A stretch of 64,000 nucleotides of DNA from Viscum album (lineage: Eukaryota; Streptophyta; Magnoliopsida; Santalales; Viscaceae). A model generated the notes under the pieces. It was not told the DNA's origin. It ran no database searches and was given only the letters and a program-made list of their open reading frames with translations. Location of the stretch: assembly GCA_963277665.1 (NCBI GenBank), contig OY728128.1:1868444988-1868508987 (forward strand). The letters run 5' to 3'. This document shows, piece after piece, positions 24,805-38,725 of the stretch; positions within the stretch are counted from its first letter, which is position 1; each line of letters opens with the position of its first letter. Both the position numbers and the translations under genes were made by a program.

Positions 24805-27800
24805 ACTTTCGTGCATCATTATAGGAATCTAGGATTCAGATAACATATTCATGATTTTAATGATATCACCGAGGATGTAGGTTTATTTTTTTGAAAATTT
24901 TTAATTGAACTATATATTTTATGTCATATTTCCCCTTGGTGGAATTATACTCAGTAGAACCACATTTATATATTTTATTCCGATGATAGGATATGAGAAT
25001 ATTATGGATAGATGTTCTCTAGTGATGGACATGAAGACCCCTCATCGATGGATACATGGTGACCATGTGTGATTTAGTGTCAGTTTTAGATGCTCTACTA
25101 CTCCTATTGGTATCTCGATAACGGTAGAGAAGCCTGTTATATTTTTTTGATTAGTCTCAAGTTTTTGTGAGGTTTTTGTTTCAATGAAGTACCAAGTCTG
25201 CGTTACATGGGAGGGAGTTCTTTTTTGCCTCATTTTTTCTCTTAGTACATGCAGTGGTGATTTTTGTGCCTTCTATCAGCAGCGGGTTTGGTGACATGGA
25301 TAATAGTTCTTTTTGTGGGATGCATTGGGGTATGTTATCACTAAGGGGATGTTTGCAATGATGATGCCTTGTGTTTCGGTTGTAAACCCATATGAGGTCT
25401 CCCAATATCATAATTGGAATGAGAGAGAATCTATGGTTGGTTTCCTAGAACTATTTTATATTTTCGTATTGGGTAGTGTCATGAAGTCGTGGTGGGGTTC
25501 TTCGAGTTTTAGATTATTTCTTGAGTGTAGGGTGTTAATATAGTTAAAATTATAATAAATGATATTCCAAGACTTTGAAGAGAAACTCTAAGGGTGATTC
25601 AGTTTGTTATAAATTAATTTCATGGGGTTCAAGTTCAATGGTTTCAGGTATGTTAGTATAGGTTTTTTTGGTTTACATATTGGTTAAATACACCATTAGT
25701 GGGTTTATTGTATTCATTACGGTCATGAGGAAACCAAAATGGTTTATTCGTAGTTGAAATATTTTAGTCAATTCTCAAATAGTGTTTTTAAAAAAAATTA
25801 TGTTGGTGATAACAACATAGGCCATTGGATGTCTTGAACCATTTATTATTTGGTTTTTGAGAATTTAGGGAATCATTCTGAGTGAGTTTGGAATTAGCGG
25901 TTGTTGTGGAGTTTATGATAGATCTCATGTTTATGTAGTTTTTCCACATCCAATCATTTTGTTCGATGATGAATATCGCATGGGACATGGGTTTTACCAT
26001 TTAGACTGCAGGATGATGATAAAGATTCTCCTATAGTGGGGAGAATCAGATCAGTCGTGTATAGATGTCTCTTGTGTTGAGAGTGTTTTGGGAACTGAAC
26101 AACTATACATTGGATGAGTTTGATAGTGTTGGTTTCACTAGTTCTAGGATGATGAGTAGGGTTATAATTGGATGATTTCAACTTCTCAGGGGAAAGAATC
26201 ATTTATGGGAAAGAATTTTTGATGTCCTGCATCATACTAGGTTGTTAAAAATCAATATAAATTTTTTTATTCCCATTAGTGTTTTAAGGGAAAATGGTAA
26301 TTTTTTCTATGAGATGATCTTAGATAATTTTTCATACCAATTCGTTAGTCTAAAAGTATTGTTTTTAAAATAATTTATGAGTATGTTGGAAATCTGATTT
26401 ATTTGAATTTTCACATAATATTTAATATTTAATTACATAATTATTAATTTATTCACAGGTGATTTATAAATTATAAAAGTTCAATGTAGGGTTATATCTA
26501 TATTCTAACTCTATAATTGATTCTATAATTTGGGGGGGTATCTTTGGTGTGACATAACCTCATACTAGGAAGGTTTTTTCCCATTTTTTCATTTCTTTTT
26601 ATTTTTATTATTTCTCTCATTTATTCATTTTACATTCTCTTTTTCTCCAATTTATTTTCATGTAATACTCACTCGGAGATCCTATTTCTCATGAATGGGA
26701 TATGGATATGGAGATAAGAAGCATGGGGATGAATATTTGTAGTTAGAGAGCTCATCTGGGAGGTAGATCAACATTAATTAGGTTCGTTTTGTGGATCCTG
26801 GATCAATGATTTGGTGGTCTACCCAAAGGAAGATCTTTTTTTTCAAAAAAACCCATATGTTATTTTTTATTTATGTTCTAATCCCATGTTCTATTTTATA
26901 GAGACACCATGGGAGGAAATATATGATATTTTAAGAGAAATATGGGGTTTTAGTCTATTTTGGGGTTTTTTGTTTGAGTAATCCAATGTTCACAGTGTGT
27001 AGTCCAGAGACAACACATAGTGTTTTATTACATTAAGGTGGGATTGGAAGAAGGGACTAAATGATGTATAGTCAGGTGGACCCTCCATGTAGGTTAGGGT
27101 TAGGGTGTGGCTCAGTGTTCAACTAAACACCCAGTTATAGTGGAAAATTTTGTGTGATGTATACAACTAGACCCCCTAGTGAGGCACATGAAAAATAGAT
27201 GTGTTTGGTTCTCGGCCAGACCTAATATAAGGAAAATGGCTAGGTACATGGATAAGTACAACTTGTGAGGGTACAATCCATGTACCATTGGAAAATAGTA
27301 TGTACTTTTGGGAGTAAACACTATGTTTTTAATAGCACAATACCCAAGATGATATTTTGTGGAACATGCCTTGTATATGAGGGTTATTCAATATACATTA
27401 CCATTTAGAGATTTCCTACTGTTATCTCACCATATACTAAAAAATTGGTCTTATTGTTAGTTCATTATAATATTTTTTTCTTATGGATTAAGATGTTGAT
27501 ATCCTTCAATCATTTAGAGGTAATCTTAAAGGATATTTTTATTTGGGTAAGTGTTTGTATGCATTTTTCTTTGAGGTTTTGAATTAAAATCTTCCAGATA
27601 GTTAGGTTTTGAGTTGTGTGTCTTGAGTGAGGGTCATGATCTTGGTGACTAGTCTGTATAGAGTATACCAAGTTCGTCTATTTTGAGTTCCATTTGACAG
27701 TTCTTGATGATGGGATCTAGTGATATCTTGTATTGTGTATTTTTTTATTTTTCACTCTAAGTGGGAGTGGACAATATCTTGACCACTCTCTTGAGGTTTT

Positions 27801-29340
27801 AGATTTTGTTTTCGAGGATCAATAATGTTTGATTCATTATATTGGGTTCTAATCAAGGGGTGTTTTTCATGGATGAAAACCCTTAACAATGTATAGATAT
27901 GGGTTTGAGTGATCCATTATATATTCTCTAATGACTGAGATAATACACAAATATGGGTTGTATGATTGGGTGTCCATATGAGGTTTTTAAACAAAGATAT
28001 TTTCTTTAATGTTTTAATTAATATAAGGATCCCCTGTACAGTTTTTTTTATTTTGTAGGTGAACAAAAAAAGAATTTGATAATTCACTTATAGCCATGTT
28101 GGTACTATTGGATGACCCTTTCGGGTAAGCTATTGATTGATTATTAGTTGGAGGCCATTAATGGACACATGGATATGGATTACATGTCCTACTTGTGTTG
28201 GGTTTTGGTTGAAATAATGTAACCCTTGGTAAGGTTTCCATTTTTTTCCCTTTAGTGATTTTATGTTTCATTTGAATAAAGACACCTGATATATTGGGTT
28301 CGGTAGTGGAGCCTATAGTATGGAATCACTTTTTTCTATGACCATGAAAAATTTTGGATCCTCAAGTAATATTTTCCCTATGGAGTGTAAATGAGAGACC
28401 ACCAAGTTTTTTTGGATGATGAGATCTGGGGGGCTGATAGAAAAATTTTATTTGTTATTTGATAGTTGATTTGTGCTATTAGTTCAACTTTTTGGATAAT
28501 GGGTTTGAGAATTATGCGAAACCCACATCCTAGTTACCTTTTTAAAGATGTTTGAGTGAGTTTCTACTCAGTAATTATTTTGAGGATGAGACCTTGGGAT
28601 ATCATGGACTGGTCTTTCGCCTTGAGATTTTATTTGTTTCTACCCTCTAATAGACAGATATTTTTTGATATATTTATATTGATAATAGACTATATATATG
28701 ATTATATCCCATCTCAAGTCCAATGGTTGAATAACCATACATAGGGATTTGGATTCTTTGGTCCTGAACATTTCATGGAACCAAGGTTCAATCTTACCCC
28801 CCCCCCCCCCCCCCCGATGCTATTTTTATGGAGTTGGAGAGTTCTCTAGGACTATAATGTTCTTTATAGGTTAAATAATAGATATTATGGTCTTGTTGAC
28901 TAGTTTAGATCATTTCATTGTATTACTAGAGTTTGGTAGATGTGTGTTATTGTATAGATGCTTAAGGTTACTCCCTAAGATCTAACATTCTTTACTTTTG
29001 TGGTTTTGATAACTTGGAGATCCTGTAGAGATCTGATTTATTTCCCTAATGTCATGTGGTGGGGTGAACCACTTGTTATAAATACATTGGTATGGCATTG
29101 AGTTGGGGTACTTTTTCATTGGGGGTTCTACTAGAACAACTGGTTTTCTATTTTCTTTATTTTTTACCCCTTTATTATTGGATACTTATTTTATGAAAGT
29201 AGTAACTTTTTTCAGGTAGGTTGGGAATGTCATGTGTTTATTCAAATGTTATGATTTTTTATTATAGTTTCACCCCTTGTAGTTTCCTAATGATATTTAT
29301 TTCTTTCCCCTATTATGTTTAACATGTTTATTAAAAATCA
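24805..29340. other. Unclassified G+T-rich sequence, 4.5 kb
   Basis: Lies between the R3 5' LTR start and the R4 LTR. The plus strand is clearly richer in G and T than in C and A over several kilobases, which is unlike the flanking AT-rich DNA. Frames are short (up to about 80 codons) and none shows a motif I recognise; minus-strand frames are rich in S, T, P, N and H simply from composition. A pyrimidine-rich stretch lies near 26575-26660. R1 is also G+T-rich on its sense strand, so this could be a plus-strand LTR or leader of a related long-LTR element, but I found no termini or primer site. Confidence 0.4.
28797..28815. repeat. Poly-C tract, 19 bp
   Basis: Uninterrupted run of C in strongly AT-rich surroundings. 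A 12-C run at 34235-34246 marks a copia LTR end; here no such context is visible. Confidence 0.9.
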
Positions 29341-29349
29341 TAAATCAAC

Positions 29350-32241
29350 TTTTATGTTGAAGCATAGGTTGCACATTGGATCGACCAAAGGACTAGTGTA
29401 TCTTGATCGAACAGAGTTGTTTGTATAGTGTCTCGAGATCATGAGGGTCAAAATCAAGAGTCATGGACCCTGAGTATGTGGTATGACTCAGAGTTGAAAC
29501 TAGTTATATTTAAACTTAATTTAATTTTTTTATTTTGTATATGTATGATCGTCCCGATAGAAGTACAATTAATTATTTTATCATGCATTTGAGTTTGTAT
29601 AGCTATTTGAAAAATTTAATTTATAATTTCATGCTTCTATTTTAGTTTAAAAAATATCCCTTCAATTAATTTTTTCCTTCTATCTATTTTTTTTATTTTT
29701 TTCACCTGGACAATATTTTATAGTTTCCCCATTATTTCTTTTAGAAACTAACCGCTAGTCGCAGACAATGGTGTATAGGGAGACACACTCAATGCCTTAT
29801 AGTGGTCCGGATTGGGTAATATGTTAGTTCAATCCATTATGGTTCTTTGAAAAAAAATGTGAATATATACCATACCATATACGATTTAATTATTACATCT
29901 TATTAGTATTTTATTAACATTTCTTTATTTAAATCACTTTTCATGGTGGTAAAAACATCATTTTCCAAGCATGTTTCAGTTCAGAAGTCTTAATCCATGT
30001 ACTCTAATCACAGTCACAACATCTCTATAATTTTAATTATATCAAGAGTATAATAAATTTTCATTAAATATTATTTTATATTTATTCATATAAATCTGTA
30101 ATGAAAATTGAATTACATCACTGCATGTATATGGTAGTTTTTATGTACATGTGATTGATGTTTCCACTTATTCATGGATAGTAAGAATGTAAGTTAAATA
30201 ATTATTGAAATTTACAGAAATATAAAAATATTGTAAATATGATATATATTAATTAAATAGATCATTATAATCATCGATGTGAATCATGTAAAAAAGGAAA
30301 CATTTTTCTTCAAGGGGAAATAATGTTTTATCTTCTAATATTGTGTAAAGAAGATGGATAATGGTTTTAAATCATCATAATAATAATTCAGTATATTTTA
30401 CATTCCAAATTAATTATTTTATAATGGATAACATATATTTAGAGTAGGTGTAAGAAGAAATAAAAAATAAAGTACTTAGTTAAGATTTATACCTCTTCGT
30501 TGAGAAACATCCTTTTACTTACACCTTAATCCTTGGAAGGATGGTATTTTGGAAACAAAATAAGAAATTAGACATGATGAAGGACTATTTTATGGTATTG
30601 GGATAGGTTTTTTCTTATCTATAAGTCTCAATAAGTATTAATAAGGGATAAGAGGTGGTTCAATTTTATAATTTATGGGAGGGGAACTATTGAAATTACC
30701 TAAAGTAATAAATTAATCTGAATTAATTTTCATGATCAAGTGGAACCCAATTTATATATTTAGAATATAAAATTATTATTTTATAAATAAAATCATATAA
30801 TAAAATTTAGAAATTTTTTGGTTTTTTAACCCCTGTCAATTATTTTTAACCCATTGTTAACCCTTTTGATGGTTAATATAGTATCAAAGTGTTTCACTCT
30901 TTCGTAGTCATGAAAGTTACTATAAAAGTATAAGTGAACCACAATGGAAAATGGTTTATATTATATACCATATTCTATTAAATTTTCCATGAAAAATATT
31001 TTTATGAGTTCTAAAGAATTAATAAAATTTTATTTAATATAAGATATCATTAAATTCATTATTAGGACTATTCATATAGTTTGACATTAAATACTACAAG
31101 ATTGAAAAATAATTAAAATAAAAACTGTTATAATGTAAAAAATATGTTATATATTTCAAAAAAATCATGGAATACAATAATTCATTCAAATTATATTAAT
31201 TTTAATATATTTAAAATTATTTATTTGATATTTCTATTAATTTTTATGTTAATGTTGTATAAGAATTTGTGGTAATTATTCCATCAAAAAAATTTAAAAA
31301 TAAATTACCATGATAAAAATATATATTAATATTTTAAATAAAATGTTACAACTAAAAATAAACTCCTTTTGTCCCTATGAAATTATATAAGAGTTATTAA
31401 AACAAAAACAGTGACATTTTAAATTTTCTTCATTATATAAAATAATATGAAGTCCATTATCAAAGGTAAATTGAAAACAATTTCCTGGTAAATTAATATT
31501 GGGTAAAAATGGAAGAAATAAAATCATCCAATATAAATAAGGTAGGTATTTTATATATTTTTTATGTCCTATCACATCATTTCAAAATTAATTACCTGAT
31601 TAACCCTTATCACGGTGAATTTTTTTTTCCAATGTTACTAATCATAACGAGAAACAATAAATAAGATCTATATACCAAATATGAAAATCATGATTCAAAA
31701 TATGGAATCAATTTTTTAATAATAAATCTCTATAAGGGGAAGAATCAATTTTAAAATAAGCGTGAAAAACACAATGGAAATTATTTTTAAATAATTATTT
31801 TATTCCTAAAATCGGTTTTATTAATATCCCATTACTATTAAAGACCATTTAGTGAATTTTAAAATATTTTTATGAATTTATAATATATATATATATATAT
31901 ATCATTAAAATAATATATAAAAATATATTAATTTAATATATTAATATAAAAATACAATGTGTGCATAAAAATAGGTTTTCAAAAAAACAACACTTTTATT
32001 TTAAAATCATTTTTTTCATTTATAATAAATTAATAACCTATAAATTCATTTATAAATGACTATTCAATAATTTTTCATAATTTTTTATTCCTCTTTATAC
32101 CCACCAATTCAATGTAAATGTGATAACTACCACATTAGATAAAAATGGTTCTTTTAAACTTACTATTGTACGTAATGAAATATATATATTAAATAAAATT
32201 TATTTAAAGACAAGTATATCATAAAATCATGGGGTGATACA
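29350..32241 (-). mobile_element. R4 3' LTR (gypsy, decayed)
   Basis: Starts at 32241 with a mutated TGTAACACCCC (minus strand TGTATCACCCC). The first 450 bp align with 38178-38586 of R7 (shared GTGATAACTACCAC, AACAACA-TTTTATTTTAAA and other words). A TATA box is likely near 30680 (minus AATTATAAAATTG) and decayed units of the array seen in R3 and R8 lie at about 29760-30330. The left end cannot be fixed. Confidence 0.6.
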
Positions 32242-32378
32242 TTCAACACCCTTTTTGAAATTTACTCTTGAAATTTTATCACTCTAATAGAAATAACTAA
32301 GGATACATCTCCCTCAACTCATCATCAGTTTCCCATGTACCATCCTCAAATTTATATTTATTTAAGAAACTATAACCA
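32242..32378 (-). pseudogene. R4 pol tail: chromodomain remnant
   Basis: Minus-strand translation gives FLNKYKFEDGTWETDDELRE-type text followed by MYP, the end of a chromovirus chromodomain (family: NHKVEEATWELEDEMRKKYP). A purine tract (AAAAAGGGTGTTG) separates it from the LTR start. The rest of pol is missing: TGTAACAACC sequence of another LTR starts at 32379. Confidence 0.7.
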
Positions 32379-33180
32379 TGTAACAACCAAATATTATATA
32401 TATATATATATTACCTTTAAAATAAACATTGAGTATTATATATATTTCCTTACATGAAACCATGAATCTAATTGAATATTAATAAATAAAAACTCTATTA
32501 CATATTCATTAAATTATAAGGAATGAATAGCAATAACCACATTATAAAAAATTATGTATAAATGTTAGAAATATTGAAATTGTACTTTGTTGTAAAATCC
32601 TCAAGTTAATGATCACAAATATTTTTTTCTATATTTCTAATGAAGACAATGGTTTATGATAGCATTTTACATGGAAAATTATTTTGGTGAAAATTTTGAT
32701 AAGTATAGGAATGTGTCGTCGTTAGTTCAAAATTCCTCACTCCCAGACATGGCTCAATGTTAGTTCAAAATGTCTCACTACCTCCTTGAGAGACCATTAG
32801 TATAAATGTCTCACTATGACAATGTTAGACTACCAGAATTGAGATTTATCCACACCAAATCACCTCAAGAGATTTATTTTCTCCAGGATGTCTTACAGCT
32901 AATGAATAATGGCTTCTAGAGATGACTTACACTAGGATGTCTTGCTACTAGGATGTCTTGCCTACAGATAAGTCTTTCCCCTAGTATTTCTTTCCTTTAG
33001 ATATATAATTATTCTAAAAACATTTGTCCTCCATGATGTCTTTCCACCAAGTTAGCATTCTTCCAGATAATTCTTGCCACTAGAAGATCCATTTTCAATG
33101 TTCTACCACTTTTGAAATAAATGATTCAATGAATATATTAATGAAAATAATGAAAATAAGTATTTTACGATTATTTTTTT
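32379..33180 (+). mobile_element. LTR-like start joined to the R4 chromodomain
   Basis: TGTAACAACCAAATATT begins here on the plus strand. Its first 260 bp align with 38726-39000, which likewise abuts a chromodomain remnant (R7). The remainder of this LTR is not traceable beyond the short repeats at 32700-33110. Confidence 0.45.
32700..33110. repeat. Irregular short repeats
   Basis: Recurring words GTTAGTTCAAAAT (twice), AGGATGTCTT-G/A-C (several times) and ATGTCTCACTA/C (twice) at intervals of about 16-60 bp. No constant period. Confidence 0.5.
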
Positions 33181-34273
33181 TAACTATTTTAGGGACACAT
33201 TAAAGGAAATTTCATAGAATAGTATGATGATAAAAAAATATTTGGATATTTATTCTACCAGTAGACACTCCTTCAGGTAGTTTATTATATTATTATAATT
33301 CTCCTTCATGAAAAAATTTTACGTGATCATGAAGTCCACTTACTAAATAATGTATTGATCATCACTTAAGAGTATAAAAGGTACATGATTAATTCAATTT
33401 AACTATAAAATATGTGAGTATGCTAAACAAAATAATAATTTTCTATAGTTAAAATGAATAGAGAATTTAGAAACTCTATTTTATTTCTACTTTCATAGAA
33501 ATAGCTAAATATTCTCACCAAGACACATATGAGGATACTCAATATTCTTGAGAACTTCATATAAATAAGAATTGCATTTTCTATATCTAATTTCCCCTTT
33601 ATTTTATTTTATTTTCAATAAGTGTGTTGTTTTTCCTTTTATCAACACAGAAAAATCCATCACTAGATCTAGAGAATTCAATATATTCTCAACTTAATCT
33701 TTTCATCTATTTACCCATAGTGATTGTAGAAGAGGTCCTTGTACAGCCTGATTTTTTAGTTTTCATGTATAACTATAGAATTGGCCTTTGATCCTAGGTA
33801 GCATAGTTATTGTATGTATTCTAGATGTAGTTTATGAATCAGATTATTTTTTTATAATCTTCTTAGTGGTAGGTTATTTTTAAGTGTAGGGAATTAGGTC
33901 TCTGCTTGAGACTAAACCCCTTATTTTATTTTACAGTATGATTTAGTTTTTTTCCCTTATTCTAATCATTAGACTATATTTGGTTTTAAATTATAAACAT
34001 AACCAATAAATTTAAATTCAATCATAACTATTATTTGTATAAGTATTGGATTGAATAACTTTATTTCAAAAGCTAAATTAAATTTCAAATTGTTTTAATA
34101 GAGAATAAATCAATCTTTTAAAAAATGTTCAAAATTATATTAAACCACTATTTTAATTAGTTGGGTGAATTATTTTTACTTAGGGGATTTTAGTTAAAAA
34201 AATTAATATAAATTTTAATTGTGAACTCAATTCACCCCCCCCCCCCTCTTGAGTTACTCACTCCTACCAACAT
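33181..34273 (+). mobile_element. R5 5' LTR (Ty1/copia, SIRE-like)
   Basis: The end is clear: AACTCAATTCACCC, a 12-C run, then CTCTTGAGTTACTC, followed by the primer site. This is the typical LTR end of SIRE/Maximus-type copia elements. A TATA box, CATATAAATAAG, is at 33560-33567. The start is not certain; 33181 is an estimate from the usual length of about 1 kb. Confidence 0.6.
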
Positions 34274-34274
34274 T

Positions 34275-34288
34275 TGGTATCAAATGTT
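34275..34288 (+). other. R5 primer-binding site (tRNA-iMet type)
   Basis: TTTGGTATCAAATG, close to TTGGTATCAGAG, directly after the copia LTR end. Confidence 0.7.
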
Positions 34289-34439
34289 TTTAAATAGTTT
34301 CTCAATTATGGATTTAGTTTTTTTAGTGATCTAAAATTTAGGATAGATCAAAATTTAGTTAATTAATAGATAATTGACTAGAGGGTTCTTCTACCTATAT
34401 ACGACTTTTCATTAAGGGTTCAAACATTTCTTAGTGTAA

Positions 34440-36057
34440 AATCAATATAAAAATGCATATATAGGGAATAGATTTTGAAATATGTACTTTTATGATAGAT
34501 AAATATTAGATACATAAGAAACCTAGAAATAAATGGTATGATGATTCTAAAAATTCTTACAATAATAACTGTAAAGATATGTATGCTATTTATTGTGCTT
34601 TGGGTGATGAATAATTCAGTAGAATATCTACAAGCATAAGTGCTTCTGAAATCAAAGAAACTCTAGATTTTTCACATGAAGGAAAATAAAATGTGAAATT
34701 AATGAGATTATATACCTATACTATTAAATATGATACATTTAAAATGATGGTTTGTGATTTTTTTGTAATATTTATCTCAGTTTCAATTTAATTGTAAATA
34801 AATTCAATTTTATGTGAAATATGATCATTGACAAAGAACATGTTATGTGGATTCTAATATACTTTCTGGAAAGATGGAGGGGAACCTTAGTATCAATCAG
34901 AGAATCATGAAACAATAGTACACTACCTATTAAAGAGTTTATTGGGAAATTAATTATGTATGAATAATTACTCAAATTTAATTGTTAATATGAGTATGAA
35001 GTATAAATGAATTAGGTTGCTTTCAAATATACTACCTCAAAATAGAAAACAAAAAATTGAAGCTGAAAGTTCAATTGATGAAGAATCACTATTTGATAGG
35101 GTTGAAGTGATGTTCCATTAAGCTAGAAGGTTTAAGAGGTATTAAATGAAAATTAAATTCCTTAGGAAACCAAGAAATAAATTCATGTATGAAAAAAGAG
35201 GAAAATAGAATAAATATTGTAAGAGGGATGACACTTCAAATGAAATAGTTTACTATGAATGTAATAGAAAAATTCATATCAAAGATGACTATCCTAAACT
35301 GAAATATAAAAATAATTATTATGACAATGATAAAAATTAAAGGAAATCAAATATGGAACTTGGTGTGATTTTGAATATATCTCAAGTGATCTAGTCACTA
35401 CATTAGAATAATATCATTATAGTGAAAACAAGTGTTTCGTAATAAACACATCTGAGGTATGAGATGTCTTTCCTACTTATCTTGTGCATATTTCAAATCA
35501 TTATGGTGATGAAGATATTAATGAGAATATGAATAGTGAGTAAATATTCAATTACTATAAAGTGTTATGAGTTAAATTAAATTATATTAGGTATAAGTAT
35601 AAAATTATAAAGAAACAATATGATTTAATAGACAATTTTAAATCTCACCTTGCTATTGAAAAACTAATAAATACTCAATTATTGAAGTAAATCATTGGAT
35701 AAAGTTGTATAATGAGAAATTAACAAATGATTTATAATGATTCCCTGATGGAAAAACCCCTCCCATAGAGATACTTAGAAAAAATATATCACCTACGTAC
35801 ATTACTATTTTTGGTTATCAACAATGATAGAGGATAATTTTAAAAAATATTATTCATAAATCTATTTACTAGAAAATATTCTACTAGTTTTTATTCAATA
35901 GGACCAAAAAAGTTCTAATTTACAAAAGTATAAATACTACTTCTAAATAACCTGTTAAGGAATTATGGGTTCCTGATGTCTTAATTGCTAATATTTTTTT
36001 TACCTAATAGGATTTGGATAAAAATTCATTTTTTTCATAAGAATTGTTTTTTAGGTA
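34440..36057 (+). pseudogene. R5 gag of a Ty1/copia element (decayed, 3' end lost)
   Basis: Shifting plus-strand frames give the copia gag pattern. At about 34570-34690 there is MYAIYCALGDE, then FSRIS-x-SISASEIKETLDFSHEGK, matching the family's ALSxxEFxRI...AKEIWDTLExTHEG. Near 35205-35300 lies a zinc knuckle, YYECNRKIHIKDDYPK (family CYECxKxGHIKxxCPK, first and last Cys partly lost). Beyond 35950 only an LWVPD word recalls the gag/protease linker. R6 begins at 36058, so protease, integrase, RT and RNase H are absent. Gag would form the particle; this copy is dead. Confidence 0.75.
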
Positions 36058-38177
36058 ACCTTCTTGAATAATAAGTCATGATATAGCATGATAACGTAAA
36101 TAAAACATGGGAAACATGTCAAAATCATAAACCACAGGACCATAAATATAGGTCAATGAGAAATTCCGAGACATTATGTTGGAAAAATTATCAAAAAGGA
36201 ATTGTGTTTACTCCATTTCCCAACCTGGCTTCTCATGATACTAAACATTACCCAATGCATTGGAGCACTATATAATTTTGGCTGCACCCACCACTTTTAT
36301 TTCATTCCCATGCTTAAGTGTTCCACATAGATCAAGCAATGTGTATTCATTCATCATAACATTTTATTACAAAATCAAGGATTGTATAATAAAATAATTT
36401 AATTAAAATTTAAAACATGTATCTGTGTATAAAGGTGAGCATCCTTGATAAGAAAAAGGTATGGTATTCACAACACAATTATTTTGGCAAGGAAATTTGA
36501 GGTTAAATTTCAGCAGCATGACGGTGTTAAGAAAAATCATAAAATGGGTTGATGAGAATGAATGGGATATTTCACAAATTTTAAATAATATATTCTATTA
36601 TAGGTATATGGAATGAAACATAAAAATGTTAGGAATTGGAAATAGAATGCATAATATAATTAAGAAACTTTAATAAAGAAAATAAGTTGAGGATCCCTTA
36701 CCTTGAGAGTGTGACTCCAAAGGCTTAGGAAGAGCTTCTTTAAATATTAGGGAAAACTTGAAAGGAAATTAGAGAGGTAAGGTCAGAGTAAGTACATTCC
36801 ACAAGGATTTTTAGTGACGATAAATGGGAGATTGGGTTGGTTTATATGGGAAATGAGAAGAGGATTCATTATTATTTCTCAATGTTAGGTTTTGGACTCT
36901 ATAAAATAAAATAACCAAAACCACAAACCTTCCCCTGGTTTCTCCCTTGGTTTATGAAAAATTTGATTGGTTTTCATTATTTTATAATTCCAATTTCTGA
37001 TTTTAATAAAATAATACCCTCTCTTATGTGGAAGTGAGTCATATTCTTAAAGAAATTATTTTACAACTTTATAATATATTACTTTTTTATTTAGGATTTC
37101 TAATGGATTTATAAAATTAACCAAATAAACATAAAATAAAATTATTTTTAAGGTAATATATATATTTATCATGGATACCTTTTATAGTATTTATTAAATC
37201 ACTTTTTTGTAATTTTGATGTCATAGTACACACCGTATATTTATATTGTATTATCTCTTTACCCAAAAATTCAACTATTATAGATAGTTATGAAAATTTC
37301 ACCATTGGAGAATGTAGACATTATGATTATGAAAATATTATTAATTTTTTAAAAATATTTTTATAAATATTTTTATTTTTACTTGTATAATAATAATTGA
37401 CATTTATTGATAAATGGTGGGTTTTTTCACAATAACAGCTTTTGAATCCTTATAAAAATTAAATTTTACTTCATAAAAATTATATTATCATATATATTTG
37501 ATAAGAAATATTTATTTCAAAAATATATTAATTAATCAAAATGTATTCCTTGATTGAATTTGAATATAAACCAAAAATTCAATTTTTGTTTTATTTTTTC
37601 AAAATAAAAATAATTTGTAAAGTAAAAATAGTAGGATGAATCAATATTCATTAATCTATAGAAAAATAATATAAATAATCATATTTCTATGGCCTTTATA
37701 TATATTCCTTTAATACACTATAAAATTCCTAAGGGAAAGGTGTGTGACTGTGAGACTTTATTGTTAGTTTTCAGCGTACATGGTTTGATTTGTGACCTTA
37801 ATAAGCTTGATCTTCACCCACAAATAGTATTTCTCATGCTTAAGTTGTTGGGTATTATCTTTGTATTGGTCAAATGGAAATCCTAGTAATGCTATCTCTC
37901 TCTAAAGCTTCGATGAATGGGCTTCATAGGGTAAGATCCTAATAGTTGAGACCATCAAATCCTTTGTTTGTGCCAATTGGATTTGTTAAAAACCTATATT
38001 TATACTAATAATGTGATCATTGTTCAACAGATATACTATAAATGGTAAATATGATTATTGGTATTTTAAATCCAATAACACCAAAGAAGTTTATTTGTTT
38101 TCGATAACCATAATATATAATAATATATTTAATTAAATTGCAAGGGGATTTTATTTATAGAATTTTGGGTTGTTACA
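36058..38177 (-). mobile_element. R6: truncated gypsy LTR, R10-like
   Basis: Starts at 38177 with minus-strand TGTAACAACCC. Aligns in order with the R10 LTR: the ACCCAATGCATTGGAGCACTA word at 36251 matches 57494, and the CAGCATGACGG word near 36515 matches the R10 200-bp units. The promoter is at 36841-36846 (CCATATAAACC) with CTCAAGGTAAGGG about 140 nt on (GT at 36700-36701). It lacks the last part of the LTR and any internal region, so it is a solo or broken LTR. It sits inside the R7 LTR. Confidence 0.7.
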
Positions 38178-38586
38178 ATCCTATTCTTAGTAAAAATACA
38201 TTTAATAAATGTTAAAAAATAGATTGAATATATAATTTATATTCCATTAAAATTAGTCATCCAATGTTATTAATTTAATTTATTAAGATAAAAAAACATT
38301 GAGCACATAAAATCAATTTTTCATAAAAAACAACTATTTTGTTTTAAAGTTATTATGTTTCATTTGTAACAAATTGATAACCAATTAATTCATTTATAAT
38401 TGTGTATAAAATAATTTATCATAACATAATTATTCTTATCTATATCCCCCAATCCAATGGCTATGTGATAACTACCACTTTAGATAACAATGGTTAATTT
38501 AATCTCAACATTTTATGTAAAGAAAGATATCAATGAAATATAATTAATTTGAAGAGAAATATATTATAAAATATTGGGGTGTTACA
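38178..38586 (-). mobile_element. R7 3' LTR, proximal fragment
   Basis: Starts at 38586 with minus-strand TGTAACACCCC. Homologous to the first part of the R4 LTR. The remainder was displaced by R6. Confidence 0.7.
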
Positions 38587-38725
38587 GCCTACCCCATTAT
38601 AAGAAATTTTCTCTTAAAATGTTATCACTCTAATGCAAAAAAATGAGGATACTTATCCCTAAACACATCCTCCATTTCCCATGCAGCCTCCTCTAATTTA
38701 TAGTTTTGTAACAAAACATTGATCA
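38587..38725 (-). pseudogene. R7 pol tail: chromodomain remnant
   Basis: Minus-strand translation contains LLQNYKLEEAAWEMEDV followed by FRDKY, a well-kept end of a chromovirus chromodomain. It joins the R7 LTR on the left and a TGTAATATACC start on the right at the same residue position as in R4. Confidence 0.75.

Noticed and set aside
25313..25543. 76-codon plus-strand frame with W-rich text
   Set aside because: In the unclassified G+T-rich region; composition explains the residues and I recognise no motif.
31880..31905. (AT)n stretch as a possible hairpin or matrix-attachment site
   Set aside because: Short AT repeats of this kind occur throughout the window (also 32395, 38745, 43215); nothing supports a function.
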